From: Acinetobacter sp. ANC 4805
Lineage (GTDB): Bacteria; Pseudomonadota; Gammaproteobacteria; Pseudomonadales; Moraxellaceae
Length of the DNA: 64,000 nucleotides
Reading direction: 5' to 3'
Assembly: GCF_022549495.1 (NCBI RefSeq)
Contig: NZ_JAKZGD010000006.1
Location: 62,001-126,000 of the forward strand
Under the pieces are notes generated by a model. The model was not told where the DNA came from. It did no database searches and saw nothing but the letters and a program-made list of their open reading frames with translations. How positions within the stretch are numbered: the stretch's first letter is position 1; each line of letters opens with the position of its first letter. This document shows positions 37,602 to 46,377 of the stretch, one piece after another. The translations under genes and the position numbers were made by a program.

Positions 37602-38033
37602 ATGACAATCGTTGCCCAAGTCATCAAAAATAAAACCGTACAATCAATTTTTACAATTTCACCGAATGCGACTGTACTTGAAGCAATTACGATAATGGCA
37701 GATAAAGGCGTGGGAGCTTTGGTTGTTGCAGAAGATGAAAAACTGGTTGGTATTTTCTCTGAACGTGACTACACACGCAAAGTAACTTTGATGGAACGTT
37801 CATCAAATACAACACCAGTATCAGACATTATGACATCTAAGGTCATCACTGTTGGTCTAAACAATACGGTTGAGGAATGCTTACAATTAATGACAGATCG
37901 TCATTTACGTCATTTACCTGTTTTAGATAAAGAAAAATTAGTCGGTTTTATTTCGATTGGTGATTTGGTCAAAGCCGCAATGGAAGATCAACGCATACTA
38001 ATCGAACAACTTCAACAATATATTTCAGGCTAA
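37602..38033 (+). CDS. CBS-domain-pair protein
   Basis: 143 residues made almost entirely of two CBS motifs (about 10-60 and 75-130), with GVGALVV, GIFSERDYTRK and RHLPVLDKEKLVGFISIGDL as the adenine-nucleotide binding segments. Such stand-alone pairs sense AMP/ATP or similar ligands and regulate partners; the partner is not evident. AGAGGTAG precedes the ATG. Convergent with argD. Confidence 0.9.
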   Translation: MTIVAQVIKNKTVQSIFTISPNATVLEAITIMADKGVGALVVAEDEKLVGIFSERDYTRKVTLMERSSNTTPVSDIMTSKVITVGLNNTVEECLQLMTDRHLRHLPVLDKEKLVGFISIGDLVKAAMEDQRILIEQLQQYISG

Positions 38034-38049
38034 CTTTCTCGCTGAAATA

Positions 38050-38080
38050 AGAAAAGGGCAAATTAATTGCCCTTTTCTTA
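38050..38080. terminator. Bidirectional terminator between the CBS protein gene and argD
   Basis: GAAAAGGGCAA / TTGCCCTTTTC, 11 bp with a 5-nt loop, between convergent genes. Confidence 0.8.
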
Positions 38081-38096
38081 TTGTGCGGAATAATGT

Positions 38097-39311
38097 TTAT
38101 GCTGTTAAAAAGTTTTTAATCACAGGTACAAGACGCTGCAATAATTCATCCGCTTGAGTTTGTGTCATATTCAATGGCGGTAATAAACGCACAACCGACC
38201 CAGCTGTCACATTGATAATTAACTTATATTCATCACGTGCAATAGCAACAAGTTCAGCACAATCTTTTGGCAATTGAATACCAATCATCATACCAAAACC
38301 ACGCACTTGCACATTCTGATCAATCAATTCAGCTCGTAGTTGATCAACAATATAAGCGCCAATTGTTGCTGCATTTTCAACAGCATTTTCTTTTTCCAAT
38401 GTATCAAGTACTGTGTACACCACACGTGAACCAAGCACTGTGCCGCCATAAGTCGAACCGTGGCTGCCCGCACCAAGTAAGCCTACCGCTTTACCTTGAG
38501 TCATCACAGCACCAACAGGAAAACCATTCCCTAGACCTTTCGCTGTAGTCATGACATCAGGAATAATATTGGTATGTTGGTAAGCAAAGTATTTACCTGT
38601 ACGTCCATTACCCGTTTGAATTTCATCAAGCATCATTAGCCAATTGTGTTGGTTACATAAAGCACGTACTTCATCTAAATAACTAAAGCCTTGCGGTGCG
38701 GTATTTACTCCACCTTCGCCTTGAATCGGCTCGATCAGAATTGCAACGATATCTGGATTGTTAATCGCTGCTTCTTGAATCGCTTCAACATCACCAAATG
38801 GGACACGAATAAAGCCTTCAACCAAGGGAGCAAAACCTTCTTGAACTTTTTTATTCCCTGTCGCAGATAAAGTCGCCAAAGTACGGCCGTGGAAAGATTG
38901 TTCAGCAACAATAATTTTAGGGTTACTGATGCCCTGTTGAAAGCCAAATTTACGTGCAATCTTGATCGCACCTTCATTTGATTCAGCACCACTGTTTGAG
39001 AAGAAAATTTCTTCCATTCCTGAAACTTGAGCAAGTTTCTGCGCAGCAGCCGTTTGCCAAGGAATTTCAAATAAATTACTGGTATGTACTAAAGTTGCAG
39101 CTTGCTCCGCAATCGCTTCCGCAACCACCGGATGTGCGTGCCCTAAGCCACAAACAGCAATCCCTGTTAAAGCATCTAAATATTCCGTACCATCTGCCGT
39201 ATATAAATACGCCCCTCGTCCTCGTACAAAGCTGATCGCTTGGCGACCATAAGTTGCCATAAGATGTGATGGTTGATCAGGTTGCACAGGAGCAAGAGTG
39301 ATATTAGTCAT
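38097..39311 (-). CDS. argD: Acetylornithine aminotransferase ArgD
   Basis: 404 residues. Class-III aminotransferase: SGAESNEGAIKIARKFG near residue 105, FHGRTLATLSATG, the Asp of MMLDEIQTGNGRTGK and the PLP Lys in TTAKGLGNGFPVGA. It transfers an amino group from glutamate to N-acetylglutamate semialdehyde in arginine synthesis and often also serves lysine synthesis (DapC). argC is at 10552-11601. Monocistronic here. Confidence 0.93.
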   Translation of the reverse strand: MTNITLAPVQPDQPSHLMATYGRQAISFVRGRGAYLYTADGTEYLDALTGIAVCGLGHAHPVVAEAIAEQAATLVHTSNLFEIPWQTAAAQKLAQVSGMEEIFFSNSGAESNEGAIKIARKFGFQQGISNPKIIVAEQSFHGRTLATLSATGNKKVQEGFAPLVEGFIRVPFGDVEAIQEAAINNPDIVAILIEPIQGEGGVNTAPQGFSYLDEVRALCNQHNWLMMLDEIQTGNGRTGKYFAYQHTNIIPDVMTTAKGLGNGFPVGAVMTQGKAVGLLGAGSHGSTYGGTVLGSRVVYTVLDTLEKENAVENAATIGAYIVDQLRAELIDQNVQVRGFGMMIGIQLPKDCAELVAIARDEYKLIINVTAGSVVRLLPPLNMTQTQADELLQRLVPVIKNFLTA

Positions 39312-39474
39312 AACAAACTCAATCTATCATTAGTTGTGGTGAAAAAACTTATATAAGCAAAAACTTGCATAGATTGAAAGCTCAAACTCACATTTATATA
39401 AGAAAAATCTTTAGCAATAGCCGTTCAACGATTTTTCGGTATATAATTTAGGGAGATTAGTTGAGGATCTATCT

Positions 39475-39816
39475 ATGACGGAACAAGCGCGTGATACAGT
39501 AGCGTTAATTCGTGATCAAATTGCGAAACACCCTGTTTTACTTTACATGAAAGGCACTCCACAATTCCCGCAATGTGGTTTTTCTGCACGTGCAGTTGAA
39601 GCACTTAGCCAAATTGGTCGTCCATTTGCCTATGTAAATATCTTGGAAAACCAAGATATTCGTACCACATTACCTCAAATTGCAAACTGGCCTACTTTCC
39701 CACAATTATGGGTAAACGGCGAGCTTGTTGGTGGTAGCGATATCATGCTTGAAATGTTCCAAAATGGCGAGTTAAAACCATTAGTTGAACAGTATAGCCC
39801 TGCTCCTGAAGCATAA
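39475..39816 (+). CDS. grxD: Monothiol glutaredoxin GrxD (CGFS type)
   Basis: 113 residues. CGFS active site at 34-37 in MKGTPQFPQCGFS, plus WPTFPQLWVNGELVGGSDI. CGFS glutaredoxins bind [2Fe-2S] with glutathione and deliver Fe-S clusters. Single gene with its own terminator; TATAAT lies about 30 bp upstream as a possible -10. Confidence 0.96.
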   Translation: MTEQARDTVALIRDQIAKHPVLLYMKGTPQFPQCGFSARAVEALSQIGRPFAYVNILENQDIRTTLPQIANWPTFPQLWVNGELVGGSDIMLEMFQNGELKPLVEQYSPAPEA

Positions 39817-39830
39817 GCTATACAAGCGAA

Positions 39831-39856
39831 AGCCAATCACATGATTGGCTTTTTTA
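39831..39856 (+). terminator. grxD terminator
   Basis: AGCCAATC-ACAT-GATTGGCT followed by TTTTTATT. Confidence 0.85.
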
Positions 39857-39867
39857 TTGGCTTAGAT

Positions 39868-40191
39868 TTATTGTTGACTAAAGCCCACATAACGAAACAT
39901 ACCCTCTACACCTAAATCTGCTTTGTAAATTTGCATATTTGGATAGTCTGTCTGAGTGACCGTCTCATAAATATTCATGTTTGGGTCTTCATGAATTTCA
40001 TCAACCGATTGTGGCAAAACTGCCTCAAAACGATCAGCAATAAACTCAAAACCTAAATCCATTGCCATGAATAATGTATGCTCACACGGCTGAATATATT
40101 GTTCTTGCTGCCAATCCAAAACGGCATGTTGGCAAAAAGGGCATAAAATGTTTTGAGTTGCATCGACAATGTTGATGAGTTGATATGACAT
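39868..40191 (-). CDS. Small zinc-ribbon-like hypothetical protein
   Basis: 107 residues. CPFC at about 17-20 and CEH at about 36-38 could form a zinc site. The rest is acidic with Tyr-rich segments; no signal peptide. No named family recognised. Convergent with grxD, divergent from the HD hydrolase. Confidence 0.65.
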   Translation of the reverse strand: MSYQLINIVDATQNILCPFCQHAVLDWQQEQYIQPCEHTLFMAMDLGFEFIADRFEAVLPQSVDEIHEDPNMNIYETVTQTDYPNMQIYKADLGVEGMFRYVGFSQQ

Positions 40192-40270
40192 AATATTACA
40201 GCGTAAAAAATTTGATTCAGTGTAAAAGAATATGATGTATGAATCTATCTTGAATAGAAGGATTTAGCTT

Positions 40271-40702
40271 ATGGCAACACTTGAACAAGCCATTGCACTG
40301 GCAGCACAACAACATGCAGGTCAAGTTGATAAAGCCAATGCCCCTTATATATTACATCCGTTAAGAGTCATGCTGAATGTTCCAACAATTGAACATAAAA
40401 TTGTTGCTGTTTTACATGATGTTTTAGAAGATACAGAAACAAGCACTGAAGATTTACGCAAGTTAGGGTTTCAACAACAGATCATTGACGCTATCCTCGC
40501 ACTCACGAAAAAAACAGGCGAATCTCGATTACAAGCTGCTCAACGAACTGTACAAAACCCAATTGCCCGTGTTGTGAAATTAGCAGATATCGCTGACAAT
40601 ATGAACTTATCTCGAATTCAATCACCAACAATCAAAGATTTTGAGCGCTTGAAAGAATATCAACAGGTTCGAGATATATTATTATTTAAAAATGTTGAGT
40701 AA
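40271..40702 (+). CDS. Small HD-domain hydrolase (RelA/SpoT- or MESH1-like)
   Basis: 143 residues. The HD motif series is complete: YILHPLRV near residue 26, VLHDVLEDTE at 47-56 and KLADIADNMN near residue 103. It matches the (p)ppGpp-hydrolase half of SpoT and the small alarmone hydrolases (MESH1-like). No synthetase domain. It may hydrolyse (p)ppGpp or a related nucleotide; inference from motifs. TTG-rich spacer leads into the LysR gene. Confidence 0.85.
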   Translation: MATLEQAIALAAQQHAGQVDKANAPYILHPLRVMLNVPTIEHKIVAVLHDVLEDTETSTEDLRKLGFQQQIIDAILALTKKTGESRLQAAQRTVQNPIARVVKLADIADNMNLSRIQSPTIKDFERLKEYQQVRDILLFKNVE

Positions 40703-40753
40703 TCGTATTTATACTGATTTAACTTGCTCACAAAAGCTGGAGTTTATAGCGTA

Positions 40754-41677
40754 ATGCTAACGGATTTAGATGATTTTTATTGCTTTGCGCTTGTTGTTGA
40801 ACATGGTGGTTTTAGTGCGGCTGAACGTGCAACTGATATTCCTAAATCCAAACTCAGTCGCAGAGTTTATAATCTAGAGGAACAACTCGGTGTACGTCTC
40901 ATTCAGCGAAGTTCACGTCATTTTGCTGTAACAGACATTGGTATGGATGTGTATCATCATGCTCAAGTGATGATGAATGCTGCCCAAGCTGCGCATGATG
41001 TCGTGAATCATTTAAGTAGCCAACCGCGTGGTGTCATCAAAGTCAGTGTGCCTGTCGACATTGCCCAAAATCAAATGGCAAAAATTCTGCCTGCTTTTTT
41101 GAAGAAGTACCCTGAGGTTCGGGTTCAAATGATGGTCAGCAATCGTAGAGTAGATGTGATTAATGAAGGTATTGATCTAGCATTACGTGTTCGCTCTAAA
41201 CTAGATGATGACCCCAATCTTGTATTAAGACAATTTGAAGCAATTGAGCAACGTCTTTTTGCGAGTCAAGCCTATTTAAATGAATTTGGACATTTATCAA
41301 CACCTGAGCAACTCAGTGATCATCGCATCATCAGTATGGCAGAAGAACATTTAGACCAACACTTTTTATTGTTTGGCCCTGAAAACCAACAAAAGAAAAT
41401 CAAAGTCAATCCTGTCATTATGGGTTCTAACTTATTAATGTTAGCTGAACTTGCAAGCCAAAATTGTGGTATTGCCCTATTGCCTGACAGCATTGCACAA
41501 GATTTCATCAAATCAGGTCAATTGGTGAAAGTACTCCCTGAATGGACAGCACCACATGGTATTTTTCATGCCGTCTATCCATCACGCAGAGGTTTATTAC
41601 CCGCAGTTCGTGTCTTCATTGACTATTTGGTCGAACAACTTACGCTATGCTCGACCAAAAGAAAACCCAATTTATAA
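40754..41677 (+). CDS. LysR family transcriptional regulator
   Basis: 307 residues from ATG 40754 (MLTDLDDFYCFALVVEHGGF), supported by GGAG upstream. N-terminal winged helix (about 1-60, SAAERATDIPKSKLSRRVYNLEEQLGVRLIQRSS) and a type-2 periplasmic-binding-like effector domain from about 90. It may act on a distant gene, as no divergent partner lies next to it; the HD hydrolase is 51 bp upstream on the same strand. Confidence 0.93.
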   Translation: MLTDLDDFYCFALVVEHGGFSAAERATDIPKSKLSRRVYNLEEQLGVRLIQRSSRHFAVTDIGMDVYHHAQVMMNAAQAAHDVVNHLSSQPRGVIKVSVPVDIAQNQMAKILPAFLKKYPEVRVQMMVSNRRVDVINEGIDLALRVRSKLDDDPNLVLRQFEAIEQRLFASQAYLNEFGHLSTPEQLSDHRIISMAEEHLDQHFLLFGPENQQKKIKVNPVIMGSNLLMLAELASQNCGIALLPDSIAQDFIKSGQLVKVLPEWTAPHGIFHAVYPSRRGLLPAVRVFIDYLVEQLTLCSTKRKPNL

Positions 41678-41731
41678 TCGAATTTTAGGTCTGTTGTATT
41701 TCACAGATGGTTGTGACAGAGCATCATATCC

Positions 41732-42529
41732 TTATGAAATGGCAGGGTAATGCCCTGTTCCATTCGGCCAAGGTGTTAACAGCTCAAAACCATCATCGGT
41801 TACAGCAACCATATGTTCCCATTGTGCTGAAAGTGATTTATCTTGCGTCACGACAGTCCAACCATCATTTAATTCTCTTACATGCGGTTTACCCGCATTG
41901 ACCATCGGCTCAATCGTAAAGACCATGCCTTTTTTCAAGACCATGCCTTGTCCTTTCTGACCATAATGCAGAATATTCGGCTGTTCATGATAAATACGTC
42001 CAATGCCATGACCGCAATATTCTCGAACAATACTATAGCCTTCACGCTGCGCAACCGATTGAATCGCATAACCAATATCACCCAATGTCGCACCAGGTTT
42101 TACGGCATGGATCCCTGCAAGCATGGCTTCATAGGTTGTTTCCACCAGCTTCTTAGCTGCTGGATTCGCTTCTCCAACAAAGTACATACGACTGGTATCA
42201 CCAAAGTAGCCGTCTTTAATAACAGCGACATCAATATTTAAAATATCACCATCTTTCAATATTCTATGTGTAGAAGGAATCCCGTGACAGACTTCATCAT
42301 TGATCGAAATACATGTCGTCTTGGTAAAACCATGATAACCAATATTGGCAGGAATCACCTGTAACGTATTTACAATATAATCATTACAGATGTCATCTAA
42401 ATATTCTGTTGAAACGCCAGACTTGATATAAGCACCAATCATTTCTAATACTTGTGCCGCCAAACGTCCTGAGATACGTAATTTCTCAATATCTTGTTCA
42501 GATTTAATGGTCACAGTAGAAGCTCTCAT
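41732..42529 (-). CDS. map: Methionine aminopeptidase type I
   Basis: 265 residues (264 in E. coli). Metal ligands can be read in IDVAVIKDGYFGDTSRM (two Asp), CGHGIGRIYHEQP (His), FTIEPMVN (Glu) and the final EHMVAV (Glu). It removes the initiator Met from new proteins and is essential in most bacteria. Convergent with the LysR gene with 54 bp between them. Confidence 0.97.
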   Translation of the reverse strand: MRASTVTIKSEQDIEKLRISGRLAAQVLEMIGAYIKSGVSTEYLDDICNDYIVNTLQVIPANIGYHGFTKTTCISINDEVCHGIPSTHRILKDGDILNIDVAVIKDGYFGDTSRMYFVGEANPAAKKLVETTYEAMLAGIHAVKPGATLGDIGYAIQSVAQREGYSIVREYCGHGIGRIYHEQPNILHYGQKGQGMVLKKGMVFTIEPMVNAGKPHVRELNDGWTVVTQDKSLSAQWEHMVAVTDDGFELLTPWPNGTGHYPAIS

Positions 42530-42882
42530 TCGAGATTTCCTTATTCAGATATTAGGTTAATGCAACATGCAGATTCATTTTTCTGTACTGCATTTAATAT
42601 TTCAATAGTTGTACGCTGTAGTACACAAATCTTCAATCTTTTTAAGACCGAAGATTGTTTTTTATTTTACATTTAATTTCAGCATACAACATAAGAAAAA
42701 AGTCTAACAAGCACATTTTTTTACTTTTAAAATATTTTCAATAGATTAAGTTTACCAGAGCTAATTACATGATTTTAATCAGTTCTTATTAGACAAAAAT
42801 AAACCAATTTTCACATAAAATTAGTTTCAAATGACTACAATTTTGTTCTAGAATCCGCACTTTTATTTTATACCTCCCTTTT
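42530..42882. other. Divergent spacer map / brnQ with a terminator-like hairpin
   Basis: About 350 bp. A plus-strand hairpin AATCTTC / GAAGATT (42628-42656, 15-nt loop) is followed by GTTTTTTATTTT. It is not behind any plus-strand gene, so it may belong to a small RNA or to the brnQ leader. Just upstream a 13-codon frame MQIHFSVLHLIFQ (42567-42608) has four or five branched-chain codons. Weak evidence for an attenuator. Confidence 0.35.
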
Positions 42883-44187
42883 ATGAACCATCTTCGTACA
42901 GGAGATATTATTGCTCTTGGTTTTATGACCTTTGCACTTTTCATTGGTGCAGGCAATATTATTTTCCCTCCCATTGTTGCACAACAGGCTGGTGAACATG
43001 TCTGGCTCGCTGCTTTTGGATTCTTAATTACCGCAGTCGGTCTTCCTGTGATTACGATTATGGCCTTGTCTCGTATGCAAGGCTCTATCGAAGTGATCAG
43101 CTCGCCTTTAGGACGCTTTTTTAGCTTACTCCTCACAATTGTCTGCTATTTATCTGTTGGGCCACTCTTTGCAACACCACGTACCGCTACTGTTTCTTAT
43201 GAGATAGGATTTGCACCTTATTTTGGAACATCAAATAGTAGCCTATTGATTTACAGCATTATCTATTTTGCCTTTGTGACTGCTATCTCACTTTATCCAA
43301 ATAAACTTTTGGACACCGTTGGTCATATACTTGCACCATTAAAAATTGTTGCGCTTGCCATTCTGGGTATTGCAGCGATTCTTATTCCAACGGGTTACAT
43401 TTCTCCACCAGTACACAAATATGTGACTAGTCCCGTTTCTGAAGGCTTCGTCAATGGTTACTTAACCATGGATACCTTGGGTGCTTTGGTATTTGGTATC
43501 GTGATTATTCAAGCAATTCAATCACGTGGTGTCACAGACTCAAAACTGATTACCAAATATGCGATTATCGCAAGTCTGATTGCTGGTGTAGGTTTGACAC
43601 TGGTCTATATCAGCCTATTTAAACTTGGATTGGGCAGCCATGAAGTTGCCGCAAATGCTGCGAATGGTGCTGTTATTTTACATGCTTATGTTCAACATGC
43701 GTTTGGTGATCTAGGCTCATTGTTCTTAACAGGTTTAATTTTCCTTGCCTGCATGGTGACTGCGATTGGTTTAACTTGCGCATGCGCAGAATATTTCACT
43801 GAGTTAACAGGCTTACCATATAAATTATTGGTTTTTATCTTAATTGGTTTTTCATTATTAATTTCGAATTTAGGCTTAACCAAACTAATTGCGTTCTCTG
43901 TTCCAGTATTAAGTGCCATTTATCCACCAGCTATTGTTGTGATTATGATGAGCTTTTTCTGGAAATATTGGAATAAACCTTCAATTGTCGTGAGCTCTGT
44001 TACTGCTGTTGCTTTCCTATTTGGCATCATTGAGGCACTCAAAGCTGCTGGGTTTACCGAACAATTACCTCAGTTCATTAATAATCTCCCTTTAAATGAA
44101 CAAAATCTTGCTTGGCTACTTCCGTCACTGGCTGTTTTGGTTATCGCAATTGCGGTAGACCGACTCTCTTCCGTGTCGAAGAATTAA
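42883..44187 (+). CDS. brnQ: Branched-chain amino acid transport protein BrnQ
   Basis: 434 residues, about 12 membrane helices. The N-terminal MTFALFIGAGNIIFPP is the LIVCS family signature, and FGIVIIQAIQSRGV near residue 205 also matches. It imports leucine, isoleucine and valine by cation symport. ATG at 42883 has only a weak ribosome binding site (TACCTCCCTTTTATG). Follows the spacer with a hairpin that might attenuate it. Confidence 0.95.
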   Translation: MNHLRTGDIIALGFMTFALFIGAGNIIFPPIVAQQAGEHVWLAAFGFLITAVGLPVITIMALSRMQGSIEVISSPLGRFFSLLLTIVCYLSVGPLFATPRTATVSYEIGFAPYFGTSNSSLLIYSIIYFAFVTAISLYPNKLLDTVGHILAPLKIVALAILGIAAILIPTGYISPPVHKYVTSPVSEGFVNGYLTMDTLGALVFGIVIIQAIQSRGVTDSKLITKYAIIASLIAGVGLTLVYISLFKLGLGSHEVAANAANGAVILHAYVQHAFGDLGSLFLTGLIFLACMVTAIGLTCACAEYFTELTGLPYKLLVFILIGFSLLISNLGLTKLIAFSVPVLSAIYPPAIVVIMMSFFWKYWNKPSIVVSSVTAVAFLFGIIEALKAAGFTEQLPQFINNLPLNEQNLAWLLPSLAVLVIAIAVDRLSSVSKN

Positions 44188-44585
44188 AATGATTTGTCGT
44201 TAAAATGGTGTTTTACCCAAACATTATTTTAGCTATACAAAAAATGTTCTTTTATCCAACTTACATTTTTTGTTTACGACAAATTATTTCCTTTGATCAA
44301 AGCCCAAATGCGACCAAATGATCAACGATAAAAGACTAAGCAATATATAATTTTAGCTCTAAATATTTATCAAAATGTAAAAAATACACTTAATATTCAA
44401 TAAGAAAATAATATAAATATATATGATAAATACTTAATTGGTATAGAAATCAATACCCTCATAAATTTATCTAAAAAATAGCCAACTTAGCCCTTGAAAT
44501 ATGAGGAAATTCAAAGTACAACTTGAATAATAATTCTGACAAAAACGATTAGGTTTTGTCATCACACCGCAAGGGAGGGATGGAG
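44188..44585. other. AT-rich spacer upstream of a small membrane protein gene
   Basis: About 400 bp, highly AT-rich. The only structure noted is a perfect 8-bp hairpin TGACAAAA / TTTTGTCA at 44537-44561, 25 bp before the next gene's start. No other site recognised. Confidence 0.4.
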
Positions 44586-44819
44586 ATGTTATCATTACAT
44601 TTCAACAAGCAAGTCTTCATTGACACTCTGAAGACTAACGACTCAGTGGTATATGCAATTACAACACTTGCGCTTATGGCGACATTGTTATTGCAAGGCA
44701 CGATTAAGGGCAACTTAAAACCCGAATATTTTGCATACGCTCTGATTGTGTCGCTGGCCTTTTGCATGTGGGGGATGATTGATCGAAAGTTTCGACAGAT
44801 AAGTGCCAAGCGCCAATAG
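44586..44819 (+). CDS. Small hypothetical membrane protein
   Basis: 77 residues from ATG 44586 with GGAGGG 7 nt upstream; ATG 44580 lies on that site. Two hydrophobic segments (about 20-37 and 45-65), basic C-terminus KFRQISAKRQ. No family recognised. Shares a bidirectional terminator with the next gene. Confidence 0.7.
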   Translation: MLSLHFNKQVFIDTLKTNDSVVYAITTLALMATLLLQGTIKGNLKPEYFAYALIVSLAFCMWGMIDRKFRQISAKRQ

Positions 44820-44830
44820 AATGTTTTAAG

Positions 44831-44859
44831 AAAAATGGATGATTACTCATCCATTTTTT
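44831..44859. terminator. Bidirectional terminator
   Basis: AAAAATGGATGA-TTAC-TCATCCATTTTT, 12-bp perfect stem between convergent genes. Confidence 0.85.
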
Positions 44860-45313
44860 AGTTTGTAAACTTTACAATCGTTCCAAGTAGTAAGACAGTT
44901 GTCGCACCTAACTCAACAATAATTAAATTCAGCATTAAAAAGGTCATACACCAGCGAGGAATTGACCACTGCCCTAACTTATGTGGTTGCTTAAACTGAT
45001 TGGTCGTATCCTTTAACATTCCATGAATGATATAGACCAAAATCGACATCGAAAAAAAGAATAAATTTGCAATTACACAAAATAAGCTCAAAGTATCAGA
45101 TAAGCTCGTGAAAAAACTTAAGGCGGCTAAAATTAAGCTCGCAGCAGCATAAAGCAAACTACTCCGGTGTGCGATGTCTACATAATAATGCGCACGTGCC
45201 AACTCTGTATTCCTAATTTGATAATATTTCCATACACCTGTGATCATCCCAACCCACAGAAATATCCCACTGAATATAATTGCCAATTCCGTTGCGCTAG
45301 TTAAAACCAACAT
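44858..45313 (-). CDS. Hypothetical four-helix membrane protein
   Basis: 151 residues with four hydrophobic segments (about 8-26, 52-70, 75-98, 125-145). A conserved-looking KYYQIRNTELARAHYYVDIAHR lies between the first two. No family recognised. Divergent from the alpha/beta hydrolase gene across a spacer with a perfect inverted repeat. Confidence 0.7.
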   Translation of the reverse strand: MLVLTSATELAIIFSGIFLWVGMITGVWKYYQIRNTELARAHYYVDIAHRSSLLYAAASLILAALSFFTSLSDTLSLFCVIANLFFFSMSILVYIIHGMLKDTTNQFKQPHKLGQWSIPRWCMTFLMLNLIIVELGATTVLLLGTIVKFTN

Positions 45314-45381
45314 TTCCCTTTTCCCTAAATCATGATTCCCAAAGCAGCTATATTACATAAAATTTGACTTTTAAGTCACTT

Positions 45382-45414
45382 TTTACACAAGTTTCTTTTT
45401 GGAACTTGTGTAAA
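45382..45414. promoter_or_regulatory. Perfect 12-bp inverted repeat before the alpha/beta hydrolase
   Basis: TTTACACAAGTT, 9-nt spacer, AACTTGTGTAAA. It lies 34 bp before the hydrolase start and between divergent genes, so it is well placed as a dimer or tetramer operator. On RNA it could also form a hairpin. Regulator unknown. Confidence 0.55.
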
Positions 45415-45447
45415 GTAGAAATATGCCTAGATACGAGTACTTCTCAA

Positions 45448-46305
45448 ATGACGACATTTGAATCCTTCTGGATTAGCTGCAAAGATGGTTATCAACTTGC
45501 CGCACAATATTACCCTACAACTGATCACACTAAACAATTTCCGATCTTGATTTGTCCAGCGACAGGTATTACCAAAAGTTTTTATCACTCATTTGCAGAA
45601 TGGTTAAATCAACAAGGCTATAGTGTTTTAAGTTTTGATTTTAGAGGCATTGGTCAGTCATTACATGGAGAATTGAAAGATTCAAATGCCAGTATTAATG
45701 ATTGGGGACTATTAGATATTCCAGCAGCGATTGAAACCCTATTAAATCGTACTCAAGCCGAAAAAGTCATTATTCTCGGTCATAGTGCTGGTGGTCAATT
45801 ACTGGGTATCAATCCACATTACAACAAAGTTGCTAAAGTTGTCGCAATTGCGGGTTCAACAGGTCATGTAAAAGGGTTAAAAGGCAAAACAAAACTTCTT
45901 GCACCACTGATGTTCAATGTTATTTTTCCAGTTTCAAGCTTATTTAAAGGTTATGGTGCCACCCAATTTATTGGGATGGGTGAAAATCTGCCAAAAAACG
46001 TAGCAAAACAATGGGCAGAATTCTGTAGCAAACCTGGTTATGTTATGAATGCAATTGGTAAAAGCATTCACAACGATTACCACCAAGAGATTGTCTGTCC
46101 GATTACATCAATTTGGGCGAGTGATGATGAAATTGCAACGCAAGCAAATGTTAAGGATCTGTTACGACTTTACCCAAATGCAACAACACATTTGATTGAA
46201 TTAAATCCTAAAAAACATGGTTATAAGCAGATTGGACATATGTCTATGTTCAAGAAATCACATCACAAACTATGGCCTATATTAGAAAATGAATTAAAAC
46301 TTTAG
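45448..46305 (+). CDS. Alpha/beta hydrolase (serine aminopeptidase-like)
   Basis: 285 residues from ATG 45448 (MTTFESFWISCKDGYQL). Nucleophile elbow GHSAG in VIILGHSAGGQLLG near residue 112, SFDFRGIGQSLHG near residue 64, and an HMSMFKKSHH C-terminal segment with the likely catalytic His. Belongs to the hydrolase group that covers monoglyceride or other lipid esters; substrate unknown. An upstream TTG in frame lies within the promoter region and is rejected as start. Confidence 0.85.
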   Translation: MTTFESFWISCKDGYQLAAQYYPTTDHTKQFPILICPATGITKSFYHSFAEWLNQQGYSVLSFDFRGIGQSLHGELKDSNASINDWGLLDIPAAIETLLNRTQAEKVIILGHSAGGQLLGINPHYNKVAKVVAIAGSTGHVKGLKGKTKLLAPLMFNVIFPVSSLFKGYGATQFIGMGENLPKNVAKQWAEFCSKPGYVMNAIGKSIHNDYHQEIVCPITSIWASDDEIATQANVKDLLRLYPNATTHLIELNPKKHGYKQIGHMSMFKKSHHKLWPILENELKL

Positions 46306-46337
46306 ACGTATCCTTAAGCGAATCGTTTTCACTTTTC

Positions 46338-46377
46338 ACGCATCTAATTCGTAATCCAATTTAGATGCGTTTTTTTA
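46338..46377 (+). terminator. Terminator of the alpha/beta hydrolase gene
   Basis: ACGCATCTAA / TTAGATGCGT, 10 bp with a 13-nt loop, followed by TTTTTTATG. Confidence 0.8.

Noticed and set aside
42494..42676. Plus-strand frame covering the start of map antisense and the spacer
   Set aside because: Most of it is antisense to map; only the short internal frame at 42567 was kept as a weak leader candidate.
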